DNA from: Oscarella lobularis
Taxonomy: Eukaryota; Porifera; Homoscleromorpha; Homosclerophorida; Oscarellidae
Direction of reading: 5' to 3'
NCBI RefSeq assembly: GCF_947507565.1
Contig: NC_089176.1
Span: 2,480,001 to 2,544,000 of the forward strand
Length of the DNA stretch: 64,000 bases
Every line of letters begins with the position of its first letter. Position 1 is the stretch's first letter. Shown piece after piece: positions 1 through 12,800 of this stretch. The notes under the pieces were generated by a model. The model saw only the letters and a program-made list of their open reading frames with translations. It searched no databases and was not told the DNA's origin. A program made the position numbers and the translations under genes.

Positions 1-582
1 TCATGAGTGAGTGGTTTACGTTGGTCAATGAGAAAAATCGGCTCATCAGACGTGAAGGAGAATTAGTCTACATGTAAGAAAAAATAATCGTTAGTTAGTC
101 CGGTTGGTCTGTGCATAAGCCTTTATCTGTAGTATCAGTGATTTGGAATTGGTTGAAAAGCATGCTCAGGTTGAAGCTAAAGTTCGTCTTAAAATGTCCA
201 TACCCGGTGAGATTTACTTCTTATGATACTTATTAATTAACACTTTTGAACTCAACTATGGGTTTTTTAGACAACAAAAAGACGGCTCGGGATAGGAGAG
301 AAGAGGAACGACTCATTAAAGAAATGATTGATTTAGTTGAGAAAAGAAACACGTTGCTTGAGCAGCTTGAAGAGGAACGGTTGAGGTAATAATACATAGA
401 GGAAAAGGTTCAATTTTCCTACTTCTCTTCTAGGGAAATTGAAGAGGATAAAAAGGTGCAAGCTGCCATAGAGAAAAAAGGTAAGCTTACTGACGCTTTG
501 CTGGAATGACATTCATTGATTGCGGGTGTTAGGATATAAGAAAACAGACGGTCCAAAAAGGCCATCGAAATGGTTTACATAA
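1..582 (+). CDS. bMERB-domain protein (MICAL / MICAL-like / EHBP1 type), C-terminal end
   Basis: Five exons join in phase: 1-73, 133-206, 271-385, 434-480 and 533-582, ending in TAA at 580-582. The first exon enters from outside the window. The peptide starts with a WFTLVNEKNRLIRREGELVY block and continues with long charged helices (ELVEKHAQVEAKV, then EERLIKEMIDLVEKRNTLLE and EEERLREIEEDK). This is the three-helix coiled coil of the bMERB (DUF3585) domain, which binds Rab8/10-family GTPases in MICAL, MICAL-like and EHBP1 proteins. Each intron is about 50-65 bp with GT-AG ends. The tail after the domain is short and basic (GYKKTDGPKRPSKWFT). The upstream domains (calponin homology, LIM or monooxygenase) lie outside the window, so the exact paralogue cannot be named. 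Confidence 0.85.
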
Positions 583-648
583 GCGAGGGTAGAAAGACTT
601 TCTTATTTTTCTTTACCTAGCGTTAGAACGAGTGATACGTGCATTTAT

Positions 649-654
649 AATAAA
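649..654 (+). promoter_or_regulatory. polyadenylation signal AATAAA for the bMERB gene
   Basis: A canonical AATAAA lies 67 bp downstream of the bMERB stop codon, on the same strand. Its position fits the short 3' UTRs expected in a genome this compact. Confidence 0.5.
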
Positions 655-1364
655 GTCCTGTAGACAGTAGATGAGCGTTTTATTTCGAGCGTTGGGAGCA
701 TTTAACCTACCCTAGGTAGAGACCTGCACTAACTAACTGCGGATGTCAGCCTTAAGATGTAGTGTAAATCAGAGCCCGTACTTCTACTAGTATGTACAGG
801 TCTGGCCGAGCTCGACCCAGACTCTTTTACACATGCTATTGTTTGACAGGCTGTCTTTCAAGTTACAGATTAAAAATCCAACAGTCAGAACGGACTAATG
901 CAGGTTTAACAACGATAGGGTGGCTACTAAAAAGTGTGCCTACTGTAGTAAAATTTAGTTTCCTGATCTAATAAGGCCCCCCTTTCTTACTGCAAACATC
1001 GAAGGTGCCATTGCAATCAGAATGGCACCATGCAATCGGAAGACGTAGACGAACGACTCAGCATAGGCCCGAGCGACGTCCGAACGCCGAACGTCTTCTG
1101 CATGTAGTTGAGTACCCGGATATCTCTACGTATACCCATAAATTTACTAAAATTTAAAACAAAGTGGTTGGGGAATAAAGCAGCCAAACTGTGACTCATA
1201 TGATACTGAGGCTATAGTTTTCACTAAAAATAGTACTCCTCTAACAATAAGAACCTAAAGGTACATTACTACAGTATGTGCGCGCAATACTCACTGGCTC
1301 TAAAGAAGGTAGCAAACAATCAATGTAACTACGATGGAGACGAACACGTACGATTAATTACTCA
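655..1364. other. convergent intergenic region
   Basis: This stretch lies between two genes that point towards each other. Open frames in it are short and show no recognisable domain. The only structure I see is a perfect 9-bp inverted repeat (GGTGCCATT / AATGGCACC) at 1004-1029 with an 8-nt loop. Confidence 0.5.
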
Positions 1365-4300
1365 CTATTGAAATTGAGACTCCAAAATTCTTTTTGCTTT
1401 TCCTCCTTTTTCAATATCACCTAAAGCACTGATCAGCTTTCCTATTGTGGCCGCTTCACCTAATTTCGCAGTCCACTTCTCCACCAAAAGGAAAAACTTC
1501 ATACGAAGCTTTTTTTCTTTGTAATCGGTGCAAAATTGCTGTCCCTCAGCATGCTTCCAGCCAAACGCCATAGCCAGTTCGACTAATTCATCCTCATTCT
1601 CAACTATTGAGCTTTTCAAGGCGTTGATGTGTTTCTCCTCGACTATTTGAGTCTCGAAAGAGACACCTACAGCAAAGGTGAGCAAAAAAGCATTCAATTT
1701 GATTACATACAATCAGATGAATCAGACGTCACAGCGATTGCTTGTGCCGCGTGGTCATCTCCTGAACGCGAGACCGGATCTTCCTAAATTTGGTTGTCAG
1801 CATAACACAATACAGTATAGCACAATAAATTCTAAGTGTACTTGACACTCCAAAACTTCAATTGACGGAACGTCGTCGCGTAGTACGGCAAGAATATCTC
1901 GCAAGCCCAACTCACGCGCACAGGATGCAAACAAGGGTATCTTCGCGTCTAGTCCCTCGCTCCACCTGGCGAGAAAACGTCCAGGACAGTCTTTACAAAT
2001 CATCACGTCTGCCATCGGCATGCCGAGCTTCCGACCAAGTTCAACGCCAACACGGCTAAAGTCCACTCGACTGAAACACGCCTCGATGCTCACTTTGACA
2101 TTTCTTGACAGCATGCAGTAATGATCACTTGGAATCAATAACAGTTTCCTTAACGTGTCTGTGCACTTCGAGCGTCCACGTCTTGTTGTCACCGATCCCC
2201 CAGCCGCTCTGTCAATTGCCGCGCGATCATATGCAAGGGGATGCTTGACGAGATCTTGAAGCGACGACGCACTTAAGTATAAATCTCCACCTAGTATCGT
2301 GCCCGGACTTCTTTCGTCTAAGACTTTCATCGTCATTGAAACCATTTCTTCTAGAAATTCCAAACATTCCTTTTCGGAGAGAACGGGACCGCGCGCGACG
2401 ATGTCAATCTGGTCTCCTCCTTCGTGCAATTCGATCAGTCCTTCAATTTTGAAATTAGTCACTAGCTTCTCCAAGACCATTCCATCTTTCCAGATCATTG
2501 GACATGGATCGAGAGACACGACTGATCGCGTCTGAAGAAAAGGAATCGTTCCGGGAACGATTATGTCTGTATCGTCTCTACATTGAAGGCGACGGCCTAC
2601 ATATACAGTCATATCCTCCTTGTGTTTCCACATGGCGTTTCGGAGTCGTTCTTCTATAAGAGCTGGGAATCGAAAAGCGTTCTCCTTGTCGGGCACTCGA
2701 TAACACACTTCGAGAGCACAAAGTATTTCCATTACTTCATCAATAGACATGTGCTTATTCTTGTTAAATTGTCGGAGTGCTTCGTTGACTCGCTCAAGGC
2801 TCACTGATCCGTCGTCGATCTCTTCCATGTAAATAGGGAAGTCATTAGGCGACATGAGAGGACCAATGACGTTGTGACACAGCCAAGACGGATTCAAGAT
2901 AACGTACTTGTCAATCGCAATAATCTAGAACTGTCGATTGTAGAAGAATTACAAACGCAATACTAGCTCACCTCTCCTATCCCATCGAGGAACTGAACGA
3001 TGCGATTCAGTGTATCTTTCGGTAGGCCTCTGAAAATATTCCAATCGATAAGAAGACAAAAGAAGCCGGTTCGAAGAAAGTGACGACAGCTCATTGCTTT
3101 TATCTACAGCGAGGTACGAATCAATATGTTTAATTAATCTGATAATTGAGTGGGACGACAAATACCGTTTCTTTGGAAAGGTCCAACTCGTCCAGTATCT
3201 CATCATCTTCAACACGTATAGAAAACGATTCCTCTTCTTCTTCGTCCTCTTCGTCCTCTTCAACCTTTCTAAATCTGCGTTAGCAAGATTAATTAAAACA
3301 CAATAGTCAGAGTGCCAGTCAGAGTACGAGCTAAACGCACCTGATAAAGTGAGGAAGACGGTTTGCATTTGCCAGGGAAACAAGAGGATCCGACGCCTCT
3401 ACAATTTCCCGCAATTCGTGAAGAAACGACGACTGAATTTCGTCCACAATTTTAGGAACACCCGTCGCTCTCTAGATATAAACTATGCTTTTCCTAACTA
3501 ACGTAAGCCTCGTGTCTATCAAACCTCGATGCATTCTTCTTTCACATGACCAATGTATTCTCGGAGTCTCTGCATCGTCTCTGACACGCTTACACGACAA
3601 TCCAGAACGAACGTTTCGTCAGAGAAAATGAAATACTTTCCAAATTTAGCCTTCAGTGAATTAAGCAGACGTTTCATCACGCCTCGTCCATCGGTCTTGT
3701 CTCCTCTGCTTCCAATTATTATCACGTTGTTTTTGCTTGAAGATCCAACGCTGCATTTCGTTAGCGACAGCCAATACGACGACCGGAATCGTATCTCTTG
3801 TTCCGATTCGGTTAAGTCGACGACGAGAAGATAGAGCGTGTTTGACTCCGACAAGAAAAGACTGTGCGTTTTGTGAAAATTCGATTGACCGGCGAAATCG
3901 CAAAACACCACTTCGCCAGCCCCATCGACAATTGCTCTCACGACGTCGACGCCAGCCGTACGAAGAGAAGGATCCGTCGAATCGTCGACGCGAATTTCGC
4001 TCTCGAACGAGAGTCTTCCTTCCGCTTGTTTGCGTCGTAACGACTTCATCAGAGTCGTCTTTCCTGCTCCTCCCTTGCCGATTAGACACACTTTAAGTTT
4101 TGAAGGCTTCGTTATTCCCAATTCGAGCAATTTCGAGTACTGACACTTGTTCTAAATACCAATTAATTAGAGAAAACGGCGATCAAAGAATCGTGCGTTT
4201 ACCCAAGCGTCTCGTAAGGTCTTCCTCATCTCTCCCGCAGCGTACTCGTACGGAAGCTTTCCGTCCTAAAAGAGATCTGCTTTGAAGCAGCTAACTAAAC

Positions 4301-7300
4301 GGTATTCTGACGTTATCGCGCCAATCAGGATTTGCTCCCTTCTCAATGAAGAAGTCGTAATACTCCGTCAGTCTCAACAGCCGAGGAGGTTCTTCAAATC
4401 TTGAATATTTGGCGATGACATGAAGAACGCTTTCCTTAGACTCCTATATAAATACTTAAAAAGTATATGAGACGAGTACTAATCTATATACCACTGATAC
4501 GGCTGTTACACTCGCTCCGGCTAACACTAGTCTCTTGAGTGTCTCGAGACACGAATGATTAGTAACGTAATCTAAATTTTCCAGAAAATACGACAAAGCT
4601 TCCACACCAAACTAAATGTGAAACAAAGCTGGCGTGATGGCTATATAGAATGACTGTTTGTACCTTGTCAAAGACAGTAACGTCAACGCCACTATCAAGT
4701 AAATCTTTGATAATGCTCATCGTTTCATTAATATCATAATGGGTTCTTCTTTTGCATGCATTGTGCAACGCTGTTTGTTGATTCTACACAACGTCCAAAG
4801 TCATCGACTCATACTTAGCTTTACAATAACTCAACTTCGTTTTTGGCATTAACAAGACAATTTTGCTGTTTCAGTAGCAAACGTAGAGCCTTGCCATCTT
4901 TTTGAAAACATGCTGCCATCAACAGAGTATTGCCTCGCTAAATAAAAAACGTCACGAAACTGCTTTCAAATTACCATGGTACGTGTCGGTGCTCACAACA
5001 TCTCTGTCGTTTACGTTTGCTCCGTTGGCGAGAAGATATCGTGTAACTTTAACCCCTCCCGATAAGTGGAGCAACGATTCACCAAGCTATTCCCAAAAGA
5101 TTTATTAATTACTTAGCAATCAGGTAATCACGTTGAAAACTAACACGCGTTCGCTGCGAAAGAGAACACCCGTTAGCGACAAGACGCTTCACAACCGAGA
5201 GATGATTTCTTCTGCACGCCATCATCAAAGCACTTTCGCCGTTCTAAACAGTTAAACGTCTATCTCCTGACAAAAGTCGTTCACACGTCAATCACCTCGT
5301 CAATTTCATTTACTGCTATTCCACAATCTAATAAATAATGCGCGACACCTTCGTGATCACTGTTGCAAGCCAGATGAAGAAGATTTTTTCCATCCTTTAT
5401 ACATCTCAATTATTCTCAAACCCCATCCCCCGTGAGCGTACTTATCCTGTTGTACCTTCGTTTTGAACTCAAGACTAAACCCGAGTTCAAGAAGTCTGGT
5501 AACAATTCCAAGAATGCCTTTATCACAAGCAAACTTCAAAAGAGATTCTTTGAGCTGAGCCTTATAATTACGTAATTCACAATATTTGCATTAACAAATT
5601 GAGAAGCCCTTACGTCACTTGATTTGTCATACTTGAAGCAGTAATCCAGTAGAACATGACCAACACAAAAATTCTCAGATAAATGCCTTAGATCAACCTA
5701 CGCAATGAGAGATAATGAATAATATTATGAATTTAAACGGCTACATTGGTAACCTTATTTTGCTGCGTGAAATCAAAACCCCGTTCAACAAGACGATCAA
5801 AAACACGTACAGCATCCTTTTCACAGGCCATACTGAAAAGCTCTTCTTCGCTCTTACCAAAACATACTCATTGTTACGTGATAAAAGATAGTACTACTTT
5901 ACCATTTCAACTACTCCCCTATTCATTAGAACGATTGCCGCTTCTTCACTGTTGAAGAAGTAAGGAAGCAACGACAACCAAGCCTACAAATGAACGTACA
6001 ATACCGACAGACTAATGTTCACTGTCACACACAACCTGATCTTTGCTGCCAGTGTGAGAAAGACGATGCTCTAAAAGCGTTCTTAGAACATTCACAGTTC
6101 CACCCATGAATGCTGATTTTTGTAATGAAGTGATCTATAGAATTAGAATTACGAGACGTTCATTTTAGGTACAAAATCGATATCTATTTACCTCATCTAA
6201 TTGATACCAATCAATGTTCAAATTAAGCAAATACTCCGCTACGTGCTCATGTCCGTTTTCACAAGCAATACGCAACAGTGACTCTCCATTCTATAAATAG
6301 AATCCCCGATGCGCTTAACACATGAGAAATAGAAAACTCACCGTCGTCAAAGAACAGCCTCTCGCTACGAGACACTTCACAGTTGATAAAAGTCCTGATT
6401 CACAGGCTAACATCAATGGAGTGTTGCCCCTCTTAAAATTAAACTCAAACTCTAATTGTCTTATGAATATGTACTTTAGCTTACACTGTCACTTTTACTC
6501 AAGTAGTCGTTGGAGACAATACCAATCAAATAATTTGACACGTTTGGCGACCCCCAAGGACAATATTTGGAACCAATTGACAAATGAAACAACGCCGTTT
6601 CTTGCTAGAATCCAAAATGAAGCCAAAGAGGTGGTAGTACTGCAAACTCCGTACCTTTGTACGGACTGTGAGCGAAAAAGATCCATGACGATGAAGATAC
6701 TCAACAATCGCAAGATTACCCCGCTGGCATGCCAACATTATTGGTGTTTTACCGTCCTAATATGCATGAATATATATATATACGTATATATGATTTACAA
6801 CAAGTTTAATTATTACGTTATCAGTTGAATGAATTTCAACTCCACGTTCAACAAGGAACTCTGCCACGCTCAAATTTCCGCTTTCGCCACAACACAAATG
6901 TAGCAAACCCTGACCCTATAGACACTTTCAATAATTCAATTTTCATTAGAACGAAGCCTCACCCAATGCTTTGTTTTCACAGTCAAAGAACAACCCTTCT
7001 GCACAAGACACTTGACTATGCTAAACAGTCCACTTTCACACGCATAAGCCAATGCAGTATATCCCTCCTAAAACTTTTATCAGAAAGAGAGCGTGTCGAT
7101 TTCTTTATAATGAACTGACGGCATCTACTACGTCCAAGTCCACTTTGTGCTCGACGAGAAAGTGAGCAACTTCCAACTGCCGATATTCACAAGCCAAATG
7201 GACTAATGACTGCTTAGCCTGATAAAAATGTACATGATTACTAATTGAAAGTAATCTTGACATTGGAGTACTTCATTCCGTTGATTCAGTGAATAGCCAC

Positions 7301-9477
7301 GTTCAAAAAGGTGCTCAACAATTGACAAAAGACCGCTGCGACAAGCGGCCATAAGCATACCATCGCCATCCTAAATCACTTCTAGTACTTTTCACATTCG
7401 AAACCTGTTTCTTACAAAATTGGCATCGCCGCAATTGAGAAAATAGTGCGCCACTTGATCGTCGTCTGGCTCGCGTCCGTTGCACGCTAAGGTGAAAATA
7501 GATTCGTTTTCCTTTGACACACAAATAGATTAGGAAACACTACGCCTCAATTGTGTCTCTTACAGCATTCCGATGACCTAAATCCCACTGCTCTTTTTTT
7601 TTCATTAGCATTTGAACAACAGTCAAGTTTCCACTTCTGGCACCTTTCATCAGTGCCGTCTCGTCCTTCTAAAATATTCACGTCAAATCAATGAGATGAT
7701 ATGCTGTGACCAATTTGCTCCTACGTCATCGGTTTTGTCAAGATCAAATTCGCACTTGTTCAAAAGAACTTCGACAACTGGCACGTGTCCCATTTCACAA
7801 CTCACATGAAGACCTGATGCTCCCCACTACGCAAATTAATTTTAACGAAAATTCATTCCCTCTAACAATCGCGTACAAATTACTTTGTTTTTTGCCTGCC
7901 AACGACAATTCAGTTCCAATAGGAAATTAACCGCTTTTAGTAGCCCCTTCTTACAAGCCAATAGAAAAAGCGTTTCACCATCCTAATGAGATTGACAACA
8001 ATGAAACCATTACTCATTTTATAACAACAAACGTCATTGCGGATTTCCAAACATTTCTCTGCACAAGACACCTGTTTTACAACAAAAGAGCTTATATTCT
8101 GTATGTGATTAACTATTTCAACGACTCACTTTTCCTTTTGAAATGGTTTTACCGATTTCTTTAGCAATAGATTCAAACAGACGCAAAAATGCATTCTCGT
8201 CTCCACACATCAGACAAAGATGAAGAGCCGTGTCTCCCCACTACAAAAATACGGTACATAATTACGTAATCTATGAAGTGACATCAATTTAGGACCCCAT
8301 TTCTGACTGCAACATTGCAACCTCTGCTCTTCATCCATCCTATTAATTCCCAATTGCCACTCGTCACACAATTCAGATATGACGTCATTCCGAACTTAAA
8401 ATACAATAATCAACATAAGTACATTTGATTAGATTGTTAATTGCCTCGTCTCTCTGTTCCAATATCTGAGAACCGTGCTCTTTTACAAACGTCTTCGCCA
8501 CTTCGAATAAGCCGCCTTGACAGGCACAATGAAAGACAGTGCACACCCACTACAAACATTATCAATTCATGTCATTATGTTTTGTGAAAGAAACCTCTTT
8601 GGGTAGATCTTTGACTTGAAAAACGTCAGATAATAAATATTGAACCGCTTCCCTTTTTCCTCCTCTCAAAGCAAGATGCAATGCATTATAGCCAAACTAG
8701 AAAACACGATTACCGGTATTATTATGCAATCAATAAAATCAAGAACATACATAATCCACTGCTCTCACTCTGCATCTCGCTGCCACTAGATATTTCATAA
8801 TTTCGACATTCCCGGCCTTCGATGACATCACAAAAGGTGTCGCTGCGTAATAATCCATCGTCTAAATTAATTATTTGATTAATTATTTATTATTCAGAAA
8901 ATTACCGGCCGCCCGAAATATCCTCCTCCTCTTTGTGCTTCGAGCTCGGCGCCTCGATGAAGCAGCAATTTGACAACTTCCAATTTGTCGTGTTCACACG
9001 CCCAGTGCAACGGTCTTCTTCCCTCCTGCAATCTCAATAGCCACGGTTCCGCGTATCACATTGGCTGCATGACTAACGCTATCAGCTGCCTCAATCGACG
9101 CTCCGTTATCGATGAGAATTGAACAGATTTCCGCGTTTCCCGACAAGCATCCGAAATGAAGAGCTGTTTCGCCTTTCTAACCCCCCAAAGCCACAAAAAA
9201 GAAATGAGCGCACACGTCCCTCTTGCTTTTTCTTGTTTACCTCGTTGTGAATATGAATCCAACCCGGCTTCTTCGTCCCTTCAACGACGAGTTCCTTCAC
9301 TTGGGACACCGCACCTTCGTGACACGCCTTCATCAACGCCGTTTTCTCGCCGTGATGCCACTAAATAGCGGTCCAAAACCTTGCAACAAGGTACCCCCTT
9401 ACTCATACCTTCTTCACTGTAGCATCAAGCGATGCCAAGAAATAAAGACGCCGGTACTCTTTTCTATAGTCGTACAT
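1365..9477 (-). CDS. Ankyrin-Roc-COR-death domain protein (Roco family, DAPK1/MFHAS1-like)
   Basis: Reads right to left. Exon 1 (9477-9409) encodes MYDYRKEYRRLYFLASLDAT and joins in phase at 9366 to the first of roughly thirty small exons, most of which hold one ankyrin repeat (for example GETALHFGCLSGNAEICSIL and GRRPLHWACEHDKLEVVKLL). At 4130-3519 comes a Roc GTPase: P-loop GKGGAGKTTL, switch DFAGQ, and a degenerate guanine-specificity motif GSRGDK. Charged exons follow, then at 2897-1797 a COR-like segment. That segment ends in a death-fold domain (SRVGVELGRKLGMPMADVMI...RFLARW...LRDILAVL). A linker exon (EDPVSRSGDDHAAQ) joins in phase to a last exon with a second death-like domain (ELAMAFGWKHAEGQQF...LVEKWTAKLGEAATIG) and stop TAG. 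No kinase domain is present, unlike DAPK1. Roc-COR proteins of this type act in cell-death or immune signalling. The length is roughly 2,000 residues, and individual ankyrin exon boundaries were not all verified. Confidence 0.85.
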
Positions 9478-9810
9478 GCTTGCCGTCTTAGCGCGCGGAG
9501 TGAGCACAGAGTGAGGCGTGGCGCGTAATCAAATTTGACTGGTCAAATCTGAATACAAACATATATGTAGTATTTGGCAGTAATTGCACGCGTCCGTAGT
9601 CATTTCAATAGCATTTCATTATTCACACGATTCTGTGTCCTAATGTATAAAAAAACTGTAACTACGAACCAACCTCATCATTCTCAAAGACTCTGAATAG
9701 ACCAGTGTTCCAACTACTGCATTACAATGAAAGAACGAGAAACGAAATCTTAGCTAAAAATAAATTACGATAGAATCAGGACACCGGACATCTTTTTCAG
9801 TCCACTGACT
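9478..9810. other. short intergenic region upstream of the Roco gene
   Basis: About 330 bp between the stop of tomosyn and the start of the Roco gene, both on the minus strand. It should hold the Roco promoter and the tomosyn 3' UTR. I see no TATA box at a convincing position and no open frame worth reporting. Confidence 0.4.
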
Positions 9811-12800
9811 TTACAATTTCCACCAGGGTTTCTTTTCGTGTTGTTCAACCAGAGCCGCTACATTCTCCGCGAATTCGCCAGCAGATTTCTCCTGACGCGA
9901 AGTCGTTGCCGCGATATCGGACAACTTTTGACCACGCTCACGTAGTTCCTATCAACGAACAAGCATGCCATTAATATGACGTCATAAAATCTAAACACCC
10001 TATACTGTACTTGTCTATGATCCATTGGATGGCGAGGACGAGATCGAGCGGCCTCAACAGCATCTGAAACGCGCCAGCCAATTAAGCAAATCCAAGTAAT
10101 TGCAATTTCTTAGTCATTACCAGTTGCATCACTGAAGGACCTCTCTGTGAGAGCTTTTCTTGCAGACGCACTCGTCCTCTCTTCAACGCTTTTCTATATA
10201 AGATACCGGTATTAGACATATACTGCCTTAGCTAATCAACGATGGGTACTGTTCAATAAATCAAAAGACTTGCACACAAATAAACGATACGTAAATAGAA
10301 CAAGATGCTTTAACTTATTCCAACTTTCAACTCACCGTTGATGTGCGAGTCCACGTGTTCTGTGCTTTGACAGCTGCGTCGATGCTAATCTCTTGCACAG
10401 CGTCGTCATCCACACTTCCAACGGGAGACTGGCTCGATGAACATTGGCTTCACAAAAAGACAAAAATTGCCACTGCCCTCATAGCTACGACTGTCTGCAA
10501 TACCTAGAACTGCATCGACCCTTGTCTAAAGACGTCTCCTCCTGACCGACAGCGGCTAAATCACTGTCTGAATGCCCAGTATCCCCATTCGATAGTCGAC
10601 ACCCGCCGTTCTAAAAATGGTACTAATTACATTCTACACATGCTTGGCACAAACATGATTGACTACTCTATCATTTGATATGTGATTAGCTTCTTTTCGG
10701 AAACTATCCGCTTCCAATGCGCAATGAGGGTAGATGCTAAGACATAAATTGGCTTTTGATTATGGGCTTGGTTGCCATAGTTACCCGGTATCGGGATGAA
10801 ACGTCACTCGTTGCAATTGTGACGGTGACGACATGTAAAACGCTTGACCGTGTGACGTGAAAACGAAGCGATGAATTCCTCGACCGTTGTCTGAATCAAT
10901 TAGTTGATCTCGATAGAGAAGACGAAGATCTGGAAGCGAGTAGGCGAGCAACTCGCCCTTGACAGTGAGACATGCCAAGTACTCAAATCCTAGAACAATT
11001 ATTGAACAATATACTTTATTCGCTGATGGCACTACCTGTTGGGGATTTCATGACTGTGGCGTGGCGAAATGATTCTGCATTGATGTCTGACAGCTTTTGC
11101 TTATATTTGTGCTTGTATGATGAAAGGGCTATCACCTACACCACATCGATAACAGACACTGCCCCCAAGTGCTATACCCTCCCTACTTTGATCTGCTCTT
11201 CTGATACAACAACAGCATAGTGAGGCGGAGTCATATCAGGAGCTATAGAGAAAGCGTTCATTGAATATGCAAGCGTGAGAACTTCATTTATTATTATTGC
11301 CTTGTGCTAGATTTGCAGAGACGGCAAACTGGCCAGAAATCGTCTTTCCCGCGTGATCCAATGTGACAATGCGAACGACGGAAGCTCCATGATGAAGATG
11401 ATACTCTTTCGCTACAAAAAAAAACATACATTCATAAACAAAAGATTTGTCTTTACCTCCCGTGTACCTGTTTGCTCAGCCGAAACGGCCAGCGTGTGCC
11501 GATGAACCATAATGGGCATGTGAATGCGGAAAGAAATGACGTGACCTGAAGCCGTTCCAGCCCACAACGAAGGAAAACTAGAGGGACCTGAAGAAAAAAA
11601 AACGTCAAAGAGCAAACGCAAACCTAAGTCTCTATAGACTACCATAAGCATAGGTATTCGAGAAGTGAGACGTCTTAACGCCGTTTCCCCTCTGCTCCTT
11701 CTTCTGGTCGAGCGTCGAACGAGATCCTAGCGTATCGGCCGTTATTCGTCGTTCTCTTCGCTGTCTCGTCGCATTCTGTTCCGGCAACGGTTGATCGCCG
11801 CCTCGAGGCTTCCCGTCGCCGCCGCTCTTCGACGGGTTGCCGTCGGCGACGGGTCGTCGAAGACGATGCGTTTGACTGCGAAGACGGCGAAACGAGTTTC
11901 GTATCGACTTGCGGAGCGACTGGAAGCGAGACAGAGAACGATCCGGAACGTCTACAAAACAAATGACACAATGTACAGTAGATATAGACTACTAGATATC
12001 ATTTTGATCTCACCTTCTGTTGCCGTGCATTTTACTTGAACAAGCTGCTTCTGAAAATAGTCAATCAGAGCAATGCCTCGATTCGATGCCACAGCCAATC
12101 TGCACAACACGCACGTATGTATAAAAAATGACGCGACTCTTTCTTCATATAAACGGTACTTACAGGCCCCAGTCGCACGATATTTTAAGACTCGTGACGG
12201 GCATGACGGGTCGACAGGAGATGAACAGCGACGGCTGAAACCCCGGTTTCAACTGAAGCGAAGACAACCGGCATCTCAACGGCTTAGCACCGCCCTTCAA
12301 CCTCGACGCTTCAGTCGACGGCGAATAACAAATATCAAGCATCTAGAAAGAGACGCGGCGTCATTTAGAAACCAAAAAGCATACAATCAATATAATTAAT
12401 TCCGTACAGCTAGCGACGCTTCTCTCTCTCTCAAATCGAGCGTCGATAGAACGACGAAGCCACCGTAGCCTCCCACGGCAAGGACTTTCGTTAGGGGACA
12501 GAATGCCAATTCGACTACGGTTAGTCTCTGATCGTCGCAGAACGGATCGAACGTGCCCACTCGTCGAAACGGCGGCCACTGCACTTCGTTTGAGCCGCCC
12601 GACTCGTTGTCGCCTCTATTCTCGTCTTTTTCGTCGTCTCTAGCGTCGTCGTCGTAGTCGTCGCCGAAATCGCGAGGCGAGTAAAATAGTCCGGATAAAT
12701 TGACTCGATGAAGCGGACGCAAGTAAACTGCCAGAAAAACGAACTTCCAAAATATGGAACATACGGATTTGGGGAGACTTGCCCTCCGATGCATCCCAAA

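Noticed and set aside
6322-6828. 168-residue plus-strand ORF over the ankyrin exons
   Set aside because: It runs antisense through several ankyrin exons and introns of the Roco gene and matches nothing.
11791-12399. Plus-strand ORFs inside tomosyn
   Set aside because: They overlap confirmed minus-strand exons and have no recognisable content.
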